Shown one piece after another: positions 1 to 7,764 of a DNA stretch of 32,297 nt (position 1 is its first letter; each line of letters opens with the position of its first letter). The stretch comes from an uncultured Coriobacteriaceae bacterium (GTDB lineage: Bacteria; Actinomycetota; Coriobacteriia; Coriobacteriales; Eggerthellaceae), in the NCBI GenBank assembly GCA_900550055.1, contig URQU01000021.1, forward strand, positions 1 to 32,297. The letters run 5' to 3'. The position numbers and the translations under genes were made by a program. The notes under the pieces were generated by a model that saw nothing but the letters and a program-made list of their open reading frames with translations, was not told the origin of the DNA and searched no databases.

Positions 1-2598
1 GATTCCCTCGCCGATGCCCCGCAGCACCGATGGCCGGAGCGGCACGACCGCCTCGGGCCCCGCCTCGCCCACTCCGATCACGCTCGCGGAGCTGAACACG
101 CCGCCCTTGGCGTACCAGTCGACGGCCACCGACGGGACCGAGCCGGACTCCGCGTCGAACTTGCCGTCCATCCTGAAATGCGGAAGCGCGCCGACCTGGA
201 TCTGGGGAAGCGTCAACCGGAGCGACCCGACCTCGGCGCTCATCCGCCGGCACGCCGACGAGACCGCGCCGGCCGCGGCGGACGAGGAGCTCCTCGCGGA
301 GCCCGCGAAGTCGTTGAACGACGATTTCGCGGCCGTGGCCATGGACTGCGCCGACATCTTGGCCTGGTCCATCCCGCTGCGCGCCTCGGCGGTCGCGGAA
401 TCGACGGCCGAGCCCATCGACGTGCACGCCGACGACGCCTCCCCGCACGACGACGCGAACGCCGACAGCGCGGGCGAGCCGGCGACCAGCCCCGGCACCG
501 CCGCCAGGGCCGCCGCCGCAAGGGCGGCGAGCCCCGCCGCCGCGCCGGGAGCGGCATCGGCGACGGTGGGCAGCGCCGCGCCCATGAGCGCGAAACCGGC
601 AGCGGCGAGCACCGTCGCCGCGGCTATGGCCGACACGCCGACGGAGAGAGCCCCCACGCCGACGGCCAGCAGCAGCACGCCCGTCGAGACGACGAGCACG
701 GCCGCTCCCAGGGCCGCGAACCCGGCGGCCGCGAGAAGCGCCGCCGCCGCGCATGCGGCGATGCCGACGGCGAGCGCCGCGAGTCCGGCAGCGGCCACGA
801 GGGCGCCCGGGCCGAGGACGAACAGCGCCGCGCCCAGGGCCGCGAGCCCGGCCGCCGCCTGCAGCCCGCACCCCGCGGCGGTCGGCAGCGCGCCGACCAG
901 CACGGCGACGCCCGCCGACGCGACGCCTATGCCGACGCCGACCATGAGCACCGCCGCGCCGAACGCGAGCATCCCGGCAGACCCGGCGGTGAGCGCCGGG
1001 CCGAGGGCCGCCGCGCCGATCGCGAGCGCGGCGACGGCGGCCACCATGCCGAGCATGGCCAGGGCGGCGCCCGGGCCCGCGGACGCGACCTGCATCGCGG
1101 CGGAGGCCAGCAGGTAGACGCCCGCAGCCGCCAGGGCGACGCCGCCGCCCACCATGAGCACGGCCGCGCCGAGGGCGAGCACCTGCCCGGCGGACATGCT
1201 CGCGGCCGTGCCCGCCGCCGTCTCGCCTCCGGCCATGGCGGTCAGCCCGCCGGCGGCGAGGGTCGACAGCGTCGAGACCGCGGTCAGCGTGCCGGAGAGC
1301 GACTTGACCGCTCCCGCCACGGCCGTCGCGCCCTTCATCAGGACGAAGCCGACGGCGAGCGCCCGCACGGCGGGCGCGGCCTTCTCGGCGTTGTCCCTGA
1401 GCCAGCTCGCCCCGTCCGCTATGCCCTGGACGGCCGGGTGGGCCGCGTCGAGCGCGGACTTGAGCGTGTCGGCGGCGCCTGCGGCCCCGTCCGCCCCGGG
1501 CTCGATGCCGAGAACCGCGGCGAGGAGGCTTCCCACGGCGCCGACCACGTCGAGCGCCGCGCCGCCGAGCAGCGACAGGTCGTCGGAGAGCGCCTGGACG
1601 GCGCCGTTGTCCGCGCACCTCGCGAGGAAGTCGGCGACCGAGTCGCCGATGCCGTCGATGACCTCGCCCGCCGACGCCATGCCGCCGGTGATGATTGGCT
1701 TGAAGGCGTCGAGGACCTTCGCGCCGGCGGTGACCGCCGACGCCTCCAGGTTGCCCATGGCGCCCTCGATGGTCGCCGTCGAGGTCGCCGCCTCCTTGGC
1801 CACGTCGGTCATGCCGAGCTGCATGATGGCCTGGTTGAACTCCTCGGCGGAGATCTCGCCCTTCTCCATCGCGTCGCGGAAGTTGCCCGTGTAGGCGCCG
1901 TTGGCCCTCATGGCCTCCTGCAGCTTGCCCGAGGCGCCGGGGATGGCGTCGGCGAGCTGGTTCCAGTTCTCCGTCGTGAGCTTCCCGGCGCCGGCGGTCT
2001 GCGTCATGACCATGGCCACGCTCTTGAACGTGCTCGCGTTGCCGCCGGCAACGGCGTTGAGGTTGCCCGCCGCCTCTGCCAGCTGCGCGTAGTCTGCCAC
2101 GCCGTTGGCGGCCAGCTGCGCGGTCGTGTTGCGAATGTCGCCCAGGTCGTAGATGGTCTTGTCGGCGTACTCCTGCGTCGATGCCGTCAGGGCGTCGATG
2201 GTCGAGGTGTCCACGCCGCCGAACCCGAGCGTGCTGGCGAACTTCTGCGCAGAGTCCGACGCGCTCGTTATCTCGCCGGTCAGCGAGGAGAGCGCCGAGG
2301 CGACCTTCTGGGCGGCGGCGGACGCGATGCCTCCGGCGATGCCGGCGATCGCGGCGCCCTTGGCGCTCAGGGCCGAGCCGATGGACGAGCCCATTCTCGA
2401 GCCCGCGGAGGTGCCGGCGCTTCCGTACCTCGACACGATGGAGCCTGCCGAGGAGGTCGCCTTGCCCGAGAACGCCTTGGAGAACGCCGCGCCGCCCGAC
2501 GTCCCCGCGCTGCCGAGCTCCTTGTTTATCTTCGAGCCGAACCCGCTCATCGTCGGCGTGATGGTGACCGACGCGCTGCCGACGTTGACTGCGCCCAT
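1..2598 (-). CDS. Phage tail tape measure protein (3' end beyond window)
   Basis: The frame is open for 866 codons from the ATG at 2598 to the window edge, so the C-terminus is missing. The N-terminus is Ala/Ser/Gly-rich. A tape-measure N-terminal domain follows, with a typical segment on 'NWNQLADAIPG' and 'EEFN' near residues 220-260. A long run of Ala/Gly/Val-rich hydrophobic segments spans about residues 430-680. Near the visible end is the 'GVGEAGPEAVVPL' motif common in tape measure proteins. Its start abuts the stop of the frameshifted chaperone (2599), the usual order. It sets tail length and takes part in DNA ejection. The plus-strand ORFs over this region are mirror artefacts of GC-rich coding. 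Confidence 0.93.
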   Translation of the reverse strand, partial: MGAVNVGSASVTITPTMSGFGSKINKELGSAGTSGGAAFSKAFSGKATSSAGSIVSRYGSAGTSAGSRMGSSIGSALSAKGAAIAGIAGGIASAAAQKVASALSSLTGEITSASDSAQKFASTLGFGGVDTSTIDALTASTQEYADKTIYDLGDIRNTTAQLAANGVADYAQLAEAAGNLNAVAGGNASTFKSVAMVMTQTAGAGKLTTENWNQLADAIPGASGKLQEAMRANGAYTGNFRDAMEKGEISAEEFNQAIMQLGMTDVAKEAATSTATIEGAMGNLEASAVTAGAKVLDAFKPIITGGMASAGEVIDGIGDSVADFLARCADNGAVQALSDDLSLLGGAALDVVGAVGSLLAAVLGIEPGADGAAGAADTLKSALDAAHPAVQGIADGASWLRDNAEKAAPAVRALAVGFVLMKGATAVAGAVKSLSGTLTAVSTLSTLAAGGLTAMAGGETAAGTAASMSAGQVLALGAAVLMVGGGVALAAAGVYLLASAAMQVASAGPGAALAMLGMVAAVAALAIGAAALGPALTAGSAGMLAFGAAVLMVGVGIGVASAGVAVLVGALPTAAGCGLQAAAGLAALGAALFVLGPGALVAAAGLAALAVGIAACAAAALLAAAGFAALGAAVLVVSTGVLLLAVGVGALSVGVSAIAAATVLAAAGFALMGAALPTVADAAPGAAAGLAALAAAALAAVPGLVAGSPALSAFASSCGEASSACTSMGSAVDSATAEARSGMDQAKMSAQSMATAAKSSFNDFAGSARSSSSAAAGAVSSACRRMSAEVGSLRLTLPQIQVGALPHFRMDGKFDAESGSVPSVAVDWYAKGGVFSSASVIGVGEAGPEAVVPLRPSVLRGIGEGI

Positions 2599-3284
2599 TT
2601 ACGCATCCCCTTCCCGTATCCCCAGTATCCTGTCGATGCCTTCGCGCGCGGCCAGCGCGTTGTCGCGGCGCCGCTGCGCCTCGGCGCGCTCCGCGGGCGT
2701 GCGCGGCGGCCGCGGCTTGTTCCTGCCGCGCCTGCCGTCCTTGGTCCTCTGCCAGACGAGCACCTCGAGCGCGTGCACCGCGGACGCGAGCATGTACTCG
2801 CCCTCGCTCCACCGCAGCTCCGGCGACTGCCGCCGCGCCGTCCGCGACTCGCGCGGGAGGGCGTACCACAGCAGGGCCCACCGCGAGCAGTCCTCGTCTA
2901 CCGGCTCGAGAGGAAGGTCCATCCCGTAGAACTGGCGGAAGTCGGCGACCACGTCGGCGCGGTTGTCGAGCCAGTCGCGCGCGAAGGACGTCAGTTTTTT
3001 GCCGAGACGGCCTCGGCGACCGCGGCGGTGAACGCCTGCCAGTCCTCGCTCGAGCAGCCGAGCTCGTCGGGCGCCTCGCCGCGCTCGTCGGGGATGCGGC
3101 CGATGTACTCGACGACGCGGCCGCAGCAGATGAGGTTCATGGCCTCGTTCGCCGCGCGCGGGTCCTTGTCGCCGAGGTTGAGCGCCGTCTGCACCTTCAG
3201 GGACGCGAAGGCCGTCTTGTCGATCTCGAAGCTCTGGCCGCGGAACTCGACGGCCTCTATCTCGTGGGGCTTCTTCTCTGCCAC
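2599..3284 (-). CDS. Tail assembly chaperone, -1 frameshift product (DUF5361-like C-terminal part)
   Basis: This is the predicted gpG-T type fusion. The zero-frame ORF (3284 to 2991) carries the heptamer A AAA AAC just before its TGA. A -1 slip there continues without a stop into the frame ending at 2599, giving about 228 residues. The extension contains 'VADFRQFYGMDL', typical of DUF5361 proteins that sit just upstream of the tape measure gene. The second frame has a possible GTG start at 2952 but no clear ribosome binding site. The geometry matches the conserved two-product chaperone of lambda-like tails. The frameshift is inferred from the sequence and not measured. Confidence 0.82.
2991..3284 (-). 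CDS. Tail assembly chaperone, zero-frame product (gpG-like)
   Basis: 97 residues from a GTG start at 3284, chosen because AGGAGGAAGAC lies directly upstream. The protein begins 'MAEKKPHEIEAVEFRGQSF' and has a helical, acidic C-terminal half. Size and position between the major tail protein and the tape measure fit the short chaperone that coats the tape measure during tail assembly. It ends inside the slippery heptamer, with AAC then TGA as its last codons. Confidence 0.85.
   Translation of the reverse strand: MAEKKPHEIEAVEFRGQSFEIDKTAFASLKVQTALNLGDKDPRAANEAMNLICCGRVVEYIGRIPDERGEAPDELGCSSEDWQAFTAAVAEAVSAKN
2994..3000 (-). other. Programmed -1 ribosomal frameshift slippery site
   Basis: The minus strand reads A AAA AAC in the chaperone frame (GCA AAA AAC TGA), an ideal X XXY YYZ heptamer with the stop codon immediately after. 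The -1 frame continues open through to 2599. Confidence 0.85.
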
Positions 3285-3300
3285 GTCTTCCTCCTATGCG

Positions 3301-3328
3301 AAAAAAGGCGGGGCCGCGCGGCCCCGCC
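3301..3328 (-). terminator. Rho-independent terminator or attenuator between tail genes
   Basis: A self-complementary 22-nt GC block (3307-3328) is followed on the minus strand by six T residues (3306-3301). It sits between the major tail protein stop and the chaperone start. Partial termination here would make far more major tail protein than chaperone. Confidence 0.85.
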
Positions 3329-3351
3329 GGATGGTCGTGCCCTGCCAGGCG

Positions 3352-3930
3352 CTACGCGGCGGCGATCGTCTCGGTCGACTCGTAGTAGTCGTAGCAGGTG
3401 TTGCCGGCGTCGTCGGTGAGGTACTTCATCGTCAGCGCGCGCTGGCACAGCTCCGAGCTTGCGATGGAGAGGCTGTCGAGCTCGGAGGACTTGCCCGCGG
3501 GCACCACCTTGCGCCAGCGGCGGCCGTTCTTCAGCACGAGCTCGAGCACGTAGGAGAAGGTGTCGTGGCTGTCGGAGTTGTGCTTGACCGCGATGACGCC
3601 GTTCTCGTCGGTGACGTTCTTCTCCCCGTACTGGCGCTTGAGCGTGTCGGCCTTGATCTCGGCGAGGGTGAACTGCGCCGACTCGACGCGGCTGCCGTTG
3701 GTGGAGTCCATGACGTCGCCGTTCATGTCGACGATGTCGTCGGAGTCCTCGTCGATGTCCTCGACGTAGCCGTCCTCGGAGATGAAGCCGAGGCACCGAA
3801 ACGCCGGGTCGAGCTTGGACTTGATATCGGTGGGCAGCGCCGTGCCGACCGGCGCGGAGAAGATGTATCCGCCCTTCACGCCCTTGCCGGCGCTGACGTT
3901 TGCCTGGTTGTTGGTATTGGTCTCTGCCAT
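3352..3930 (-). CDS. Phage major tail tube protein
   Basis: 192 residues. The ATG at 3930 is preceded by AAAGGAG. The sequence has the beta-rich, acidic character of tail tube proteins: an early 'GYIFSAPVGTALP' segment, a 'FISEDGYVEDIDEDSDDI' stretch, and alternating strands through 'QFTLAEIKADTLKRQYG'. It follows the tail terminator gene and is followed by a strong terminator and then the chaperone, the standard position for the most abundant tail protein. No Ig-like extension is visible at the C-terminus. Confidence 0.88.
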   Translation of the reverse strand: MAETNTNNQANVSAGKGVKGGYIFSAPVGTALPTDIKSKLDPAFRCLGFISEDGYVEDIDEDSDDIVDMNGDVMDSTNGSRVESAQFTLAEIKADTLKRQYGEKNVTDENGVIAVKHNSDSHDTFSYVLELVLKNGRRWRKVVPAGKSSELDSLSIASSELCQRALTMKYLTDDAGNTCYDYYESTETIAAA

Positions 3931-3952
3931 GCGGCAGGCTCCTTTCCGCTGT

Positions 3953-4297
3953 CTATTCGCAGACCCATACCTGGGCCTGCACGATGTAGCGAGAGCGGCC
4001 CGTGTCCGGGTCGTTCTGCCTGTAGGTGTTGGTGACCTCGGGATGAAACACGTTCGGCTCCTCGTCGAGGCCGTATACGGCCGCCTTTACCCTTTCCGAG
4101 AGCGCCTGGGCGGCCTTTCGCTGCTTCTTCCCCGCCCAGCAGTCGATGGCGAGCAGGACGGGCTCCATGTAGCTGCCGCCCCCGCCGATGCGCTCCACCG
4201 TGGCGAAGCTGCCCGGCGCGTCCTTGGGCACCTCCGGGTACGCAGGCACCCCCGTCGCCTTCGCGATCCGCCTCGCGACCGCCGCCTCTATGTCCAT
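3953..4297 (-). CDS. Tail terminator / minor tail-joining protein
   Basis: 114 residues, starting with ATG at 4297, three bases after the previous stop codon. The N-terminal 'DIEAAVARRIAKATGVPAY' followed by 'VERIGGGG' and a strand-rich C-terminal half ending 'RYIVQAQVWV' is the pattern of tail terminator proteins that cap the tail tube and join it to the head. The position directly before the major tail protein supports this. Assignment rests on size, order and overall pattern. Confidence 0.65.
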   Translation of the reverse strand: MDIEAAVARRIAKATGVPAYPEVPKDAPGSFATVERIGGGGSYMEPVLLAIDCWAGKKQRKAAQALSERVKAAVYGLDEEPNVFHPEVTNTYRQNDPDTGRSRYIVQAQVWVCE

Positions 4298-4300
4298 CAG

Positions 4301-4573
4301 CTATCCTTTCGCCGAGCCGAGCGCCTTCGAGAGCGTCTTGCGCTTGGCCTCCGAATACCTCGCCTGGTCGGTCTTGGTGCGCACCACCCGGCCTCGCGCG
4401 AGCGTGCCCTGGAAGACCTTGACCTCGTGCCCCTCGTACTCATATCCGCCTTCCGACAGGCCATCGTCGGCCGCGGCCTTGACCGCCTCGGCCTTGGCGT
4501 CTATCAGCGACTGCACCTGCGCCGAGTCCATGAGCGCGGCGTATCCCGCGCGATTCCACTTGAACCTACCCAT
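4301..4573 (-). CDS. Head-tail joining protein (HK97 gp10-like)
   Basis: 90 residues, ATG at 4573, overlapping the end of the preceding gene by 8 bases. It begins 'MGRFKWNRAGYAALMDSAQV', close to the 'W...G...L..S' opening of minor capsid and HK97-gp10-like neck proteins. A helical stretch follows, then 'GRVVRTKT' and a basic C-terminus. It lies between the head-tail stopper candidate and the tail terminator. Confidence 0.62.
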   Translation of the reverse strand: MGRFKWNRAGYAALMDSAQVQSLIDAKAEAVKAAADDGLSEGGYEYEGHEVKVFQGTLARGRVVRTKTDQARYSEAKRKTLSKALGSAKG

Positions 4574-4904
4574 CGGCGCGGGTCACCTCCACCGGCATGT
4601 TCCACGCGCCGGGCGTGGCGGCGGCAGCAGTCCGCTGCGGGTCGCCGACCACGTCGTAGGCCGCGCCGCGGACCTCGACAGAGCAGCCCCGCAGGTCCGC
4701 CGCGTACGTCTTGGGGAAGTGCAGGGTGTAGGCCACGGCCACGCCGTTCGGGCGCGTCGCGTCCAGGTCGGCGGTCGGGCCCGGGCACACCACGCAGCGC
4801 ACCTCCTCGCGCTCCGGCTCGCCGCCGGCCGGCTCGCCCAGGTCGTCGAGGGCGGGCGCCGGCCGCACGACGCAGACGGGCTCGTCGGGTATGAGGCTAA
4901 CCAC
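4566..4904 (-). CDS. Putative head-tail stopper protein
   Basis: 112 residues from a GTG start at 4904, with GGAGG six bases upstream and an 8-base overlap with the upstream gene. The protein is Pro-rich at the N-terminus and strand-rich later ('VAVAYTLHFPKTYAADLRG', 'VRGAAYDVVGDP'). A 'Y.V.GdP' motif near the C-terminus is common in head closure/stopper proteins. Function is inferred from that motif and from gene order. Confidence 0.6.
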   Translation of the reverse strand: MVSLIPDEPVCVVRPAPALDDLGEPAGGEPEREEVRCVVCPGPTADLDATRPNGVAVAYTLHFPKTYAADLRGCSVEVRGAAYDVVGDPQRTAAAATPGAWNMPVEVTRADG

Positions 4905-5298
4905 GGTCCGCCTCCGTCATCGCCTCGATGCCGCCGATGCGGCACCCGGCCAGGCCGAGCCGCTTCAAATCGGACCGGCCGAGCCAGAGCTCCGCCGTCG
5001 GGTTGGCGAACGTGACCGACGCGTTGTAGCTTCCCGCCGTCTGGCTGTACTGCGTGGCGCCGGCCAGGCCGAGCGGCGCGCTCATCGCGCGCGACGCGAC
5101 GGTGCACGCCACCGAGCACGCCGAGCGGTCGAAGGCCGGGCAGACGCCCGGCACGTACGCGCCATACCGCGATTCGTAGGCCGACAGCAGCATGTCGCCC
5201 GCATCGGCCAGGAGCGCGGCGACCCTGGCGGCGTCGCCGTCGGCCACCGCGCCGTGCCTCAGCTCGTAGTCGGCGAGCGTCGCGAACGGCTCGCTCAC
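4897..5298 (-). CDS. Head-tail connector (Gp19/Gp15/Gp42-like adaptor)
   Basis: 133 residues. The ATG at 5298 overlaps the upstream stop by ATGA. It begins 'FATLADYELRHGAVADGDAA', followed by a helical core ('AALLADAGDMLLSAYESRYG') and a late 'LGRSDLKRLGL'. This order resembles the Gp19/Gp15/Gp42 adaptor family, which binds the portal and starts the neck. Position after the capsid gene and before the stopper agrees. Confidence 0.78.
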   Translation of the reverse strand: MSEPFATLADYELRHGAVADGDAARVAALLADAGDMLLSAYESRYGAYVPGVCPAFDRSACSVACTVASRAMSAPLGLAGATQYSQTAGSYNASVTFANPTAELWLGRSDLKRLGLAGCRIGGIEAMTEADRG

Positions 5299-5687
5299 AG
5301 CGCCCCCAGAAGCTCGGCGAGCTGCGCCTTGTTGGCCTTCTTGGGGGCGAAGCCGCCCCTCGCCTCGATCGCGTCGCGCATCTGCTGCGCGGTCATCTCC
5401 TGCTCCGGCAGCGCGGCGGGCTCCGGCTTCGCCGCGTCCTCCTGCTCGGCAGCGGGGCCGGCGGCGGGCTCCGGCTCGACCGCCTCGGCCTGCTCGGCGT
5501 CATCGTCCTCCGGCCCCTCGGGGATTTCGCCGGCGGGCTCCATCGAGTCGATGGGCGAGGCGGCGTCGACGTAGCCGTTGGCGGACAGCTCGGCGAACCG
5601 CTCGGGGGTCAGCTCGACCGCGTCGCCGGTGCGGTGGATCTCGTAGGTCTCGCGGTCTCGGTACGGATATGTGACGGTTGCGAACAT
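5295..5687 (-). CDS. Hypothetical virion-region protein with SAP/HeH-like C-terminus
   Basis: 130 residues, ATG at 5687 after GGAGGAGAG. The N-terminal third is a small ordered region ('YRDRETYEIHRTGDAVELT'). The middle is a low-complexity acidic linker rich in Glu, Pro and Ala (about residues 50-95). The last 35 residues ('MTAQQMRDAIEARG' to 'AQLAELLGAL') resemble a helix-extended-helix SAP-type DNA or RNA-binding fold. Such proteins often lie between the major capsid and connector genes. Role unknown. Confidence 0.72.
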   Translation of the reverse strand: MFATVTYPYRDRETYEIHRTGDAVELTPERFAELSANGYVDAASPIDSMEPAGEIPEGPEDDDAEQAEAVEPEPAAGPAAEQEDAAKPEPAALPEQEMTAQQMRDAIEARGGFAPKKANKAQLAELLGAL

Positions 5688-5699
5688 TCGCTCTCCTCC

Positions 5700-6545
5700 T
5701 TATGCGGTCGCGGCGATGGTGCCCTTGACGATGAAGTCGATGTACTCGGCGAAGAAGACGAGGCCGACGTACGCGACCGTGTCGTACGTGAGGCTCTTGA
5801 GCTCGGCGGAATGGGACACGGCGATGTAGCCCGTCTCGTCGGTGTAGCAGCCGAACAGCTCGTCTCCGTCGGTCGGGGATACGTAGACCTTGATGTTTCC
5901 CTTCACGGTCGCGTAGATGGTGCCGGCGGCGACAGAGCCGGTGGAGATGAGCGTGCCGAGGCCGGCCCAGTTCTCGATGTAGGAGATGCCGAAGGCCGAG
6001 AAGACCTCGGACTCGCCGATCTGCTTGGCGAAGTCGACGGGGTTGACGAGGAACACCGCCTCGACGTCGCCGAAGCCGTAATCCTCCACGAGGTTGCTGA
6101 GGGCCGCCCAGGCGTTGGCGGCGGTCGCGACGAGGTTCTTGCCGATGACGGCGGTCACGCCCTCGCCGCCGAGGACGTTGACGAAGTCCTTCTTGATGCC
6201 GCGCTGGATGTCGGAGAGCATCGCCGCGTCGGTCTTGTCGACGGCGGCGGCATAGCCGCGCTTCTTCACCTCCTGGAGCGTGGTCTGCTTGCGATACGGC
6301 TTGATGGCGACCTCGTAGGTCTTGACGTCCTCGTAGGCGTAGGAGGACAGGGGGATGTCGCTCCCCTCCGTGTATGCCGCCTCGGACAGCTTGCCGGTGA
6401 TCTTCTTCTGGTGCAGCGTCTCGCCCACGGCCGCCTGGATGGGGGTGCAGGTGGACAGCATGGCCGCCAGCTTGTCGAGCGACTTGGTGAAGGTGTTCAC
6501 GAGGTCGACGTTGCGCGCGGCGGCGAGGGTCTTGATATCGGGCAT
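5700..6545 (-). CDS. Phage major capsid protein
   Basis: 281 residues, ATG at 6545 with GAAAGGGG upstream. It is preceded by the scaffold gene and followed by connectors, the usual place of the capsid gene. Sequence features include 'YTEGSDIPLSSYAYEDVKTYEVAIKPYRKQ'-type strands (residues about 58-90, quoted here only in outline), an alpha-helical spine and a C-terminal strand-rich domain with 'AVFLVNPVDFAKQIGESEVF'. These fit an HK97-fold capsid protein that needs a separate scaffold and has no long N-terminal delta domain. Confidence 0.88.
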   Translation of the reverse strand: MPDIKTLAAARNVDLVNTFTKSLDKLAAMLSTCTPIQAAVGETLHQKKITGKLSEAAYTEGSDIPLSSYAYEDVKTYEVAIKPYRKQTTLQEVKKRGYAAAVDKTDAAMLSDIQRGIKKDFVNVLGGEGVTAVIGKNLVATAANAWAALSNLVEDYGFGDVEAVFLVNPVDFAKQIGESEVFSAFGISYIENWAGLGTLISTGSVAAGTIYATVKGNIKVYVSPTDGDELFGCYTDETGYIAVSHSAELKSLTYDTVAYVGLVFFAEYIDFIVKGTIAATA

Positions 6546-6563
6546 TCTGGCCCCTTTCTCCCC

Positions 6564-7112
6564 TTACTTGAAGAGGTCGATGTTGGCGGCGATGGCCGCC
6601 ATGCGTTCCTTCTTGTCCTCGATTCCGAGGATGTCCTTCTTGGAGGGCTTGCCTGGCTTCTGCTTCTGGCCGGCCTCCGGCACCCGGGGCGCGCCGCCCT
6701 GCGGCTTCGCGATCGCCGCGATGGCCCGCGCCTGCTCGGTGAGCGCGTCCTCGTCGGCCCCGCTCAGCGTCGCCACGATGGCCCGGTCGAGGCCCGTCGC
6801 CTTCGCGACGGAGTCGACCAGCGCGGCGCGCTCAGATGCGGCCTTGAGGTCGCCGTTCTCCTTCTCGAGCGCCGCGATGCGCTCCTCGATGGTCGGGTCG
6901 GGCTTCCCCTGGGACTGCTTCAGGGCGTTGAGCTGCTCGAGGTTGTCCTTCGAGCGCTTCTCCCATTTGCGGGACTCCTTGACGGCGTCCTCGTAGAGGG
7001 CCTTGTAGTCCTTGCCATCGGAGCCGCCCTGGGCCTGCTGCGGGTCGGCCGCCGCCTGCTGCGGGTCGGTCTGCGCCTGCTGCCCTGCCGGGTCCTGGCC
7101 TGCGTTCTCCAT
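6564..7112 (-). CDS. Phage scaffolding protein
   Basis: 182 residues, ATG at 7112 with AAGGAGA. The N-terminus is disordered and Gln/Ala-rich with repeated 'DPQQA'. A highly charged helical, probably coiled-coil, centre (about residues 33-100) follows, and the C-terminus is short and basic. The composition and the position directly upstream of the capsid gene are those of scaffold proteins, which template the procapsid and then leave it. Confidence 0.85.
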   Translation of the reverse strand: MENAGQDPAGQQAQTDPQQAAADPQQAQGGSDGKDYKALYEDAVKESRKWEKRSKDNLEQLNALKQSQGKPDPTIEERIAALEKENGDLKAASERAALVDSVAKATGLDRAIVATLSGADEDALTEQARAIAAIAKPQGGAPRVPEAGQKQKPGKPSKKDILGIEDKKERMAAIAANIDLFK

Positions 7113-7177
7113 GCTCGTCTCCTTTTCCCGCGCCGTGCGGCGCGTCGTTTCGCCCCGTGCGGGGCACGTCCTATATG

Positions 7178-7204
7178 AAAAAAGCCACCCGTGCGGATGG
7201 CTTA
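7178..7204 (-). terminator. Rho-independent terminator
   Basis: The minus strand has AAGCCATCC-GCAC-GGGTGGCTT followed by a T run (six T). It lies between the Zn-ribbon gene and the scaffold gene, so it splits the portal/toxin/tRNA segment from the capsid segment. A second inverted repeat (GGCCCTT/AAGGGCC) at 7214-7229 is next to it. Confidence 0.8.
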
Positions 7205-7257
7205 GATCAGCGAAGGCCCTTGAAGGGCCGCGTTTCGGCTCGCCCGAAGCTCTGCGC

Positions 7258-7512
7258 CTACAGCTCGAACCGGATTTCCCGGATGCCCGCGAGCTCTCGC
7301 AGCTCGCGTTCCATCTCGGCCTTCTTCGCCTTGTACGCGGCGGCGCAGCCAGGGCAGAGATGGTGCGACTCGTCGACCTTCAGCCAGCCGGAGATGGGCG
7401 TGCCGTCCGTCACGAGCGGCGAGAACGTCAACGGCAGCATGAACTTCGGGTCGAGGTCGACCCTCGACCCGCACCTGTCGCAGAAGATGGCGGCTTTTGC
7501 CACATAGCTCAT
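7258..7512 (-). CDS. Small Zn-ribbon phage protein
   Basis: 84 residues, ATG at 7512 with AAGGAG eight bases upstream. Two Cys pairs, 'CDRCG' near residue 11 and 'CPGC' near residue 53, make a plausible zinc ribbon. The C-terminus is a charged helix ('KAKKAEMERELRELAG'). It sits between the tRNA-Leu gene and the terminator before the scaffold. It is not recognisably an immunity protein, but it is the first protein gene downstream of the head-toxin fusion. Confidence 0.78.
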   Translation of the reverse strand: MSYVAKAAIFCDRCGSRVDLDPKFMLPLTFSPLVTDGTPISGWLKVDESHHLCPGCAAAYKAKKAEMERELRELAGIREIRFEL

Positions 7513-7546
7513 CGATTGCTCCTTAATCCATAAAGCGAAATATCCT

Positions 7547-7633
7547 TGGTCGGGGCGGCGGGATTCGAACCCGCATGGGCCTGCGCCCGCCAGCTTCTGA
7601 GGCTGGCGCGTCTGCCTGTTCCGCCACGCCCCG
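7547..7633 (-). tRNA. tRNA-Leu (anticodon CAG), CCA encoded
   Basis: Acceptor arms CGGGGCG (from 7633) and CGCCCCG pair fully. The anticodon loop is CTCAGAA, giving CAG, read as Leu (CUG codon). The variable arm is long, as expected for class II tRNA-Leu. The T arm is GCGGGTTCGAATCCCGC. The discriminator A is followed by an encoded CCA at 7549-7547. Only one base separates it from tRNA-Trp. Confidence 0.95.
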
Positions 7634-7634
7634 A

Positions 7635-7708
7635 TGGCACCAGGCCGGGGAATCGAACCCCGATATTCGGTTTTGGAGACCGACGCTCTTCCATTAAGCG
7701 AGCCTGGT
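7635..7708 (-). tRNA. tRNA-Trp (anticodon CCA), CCA end encoded
   Basis: Acceptor arms ACCAGGC and GCCTGGT pair fully, with discriminator G as usual for tRNA-Trp. The anticodon loop is CTCCAAA, giving CCA. The T arm is GGGGTTCGATTCCCC. The 3' CCA is encoded at 7637-7635. It is the promoter-proximal member of the Trp-Leu pair and lies 54 bases after the head-toxin gene's stop. Confidence 0.95.
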
Positions 7709-7728
7709 GGGTATAATGCGGATAGAAA

Positions 7729-7764
7729 AAGCCCTGGGCGTGCTGGATAGCTAACCTGGGGCTT
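7729..7764 (-). terminator. Weak terminator-like hairpin between toxin gene and tRNAs
   Basis: On the minus strand AAGCCCCAGG pairs in part with CCCAGGGCTT (mismatches inside), and five T residues follow. It could terminate or slow transcription after the head-toxin gene, before the tRNAs. Confidence 0.35.

Noticed and set aside
178..4035. Very long plus-strand ORF, 1285 codons, and similar plus-strand ORFs across 1-12 kb
   Set aside because: Arg/Gly-rich low-complexity translations opposite well-supported minus-strand phage genes; mirror frames of GC-rich DNA without ribosome binding sites or motifs.
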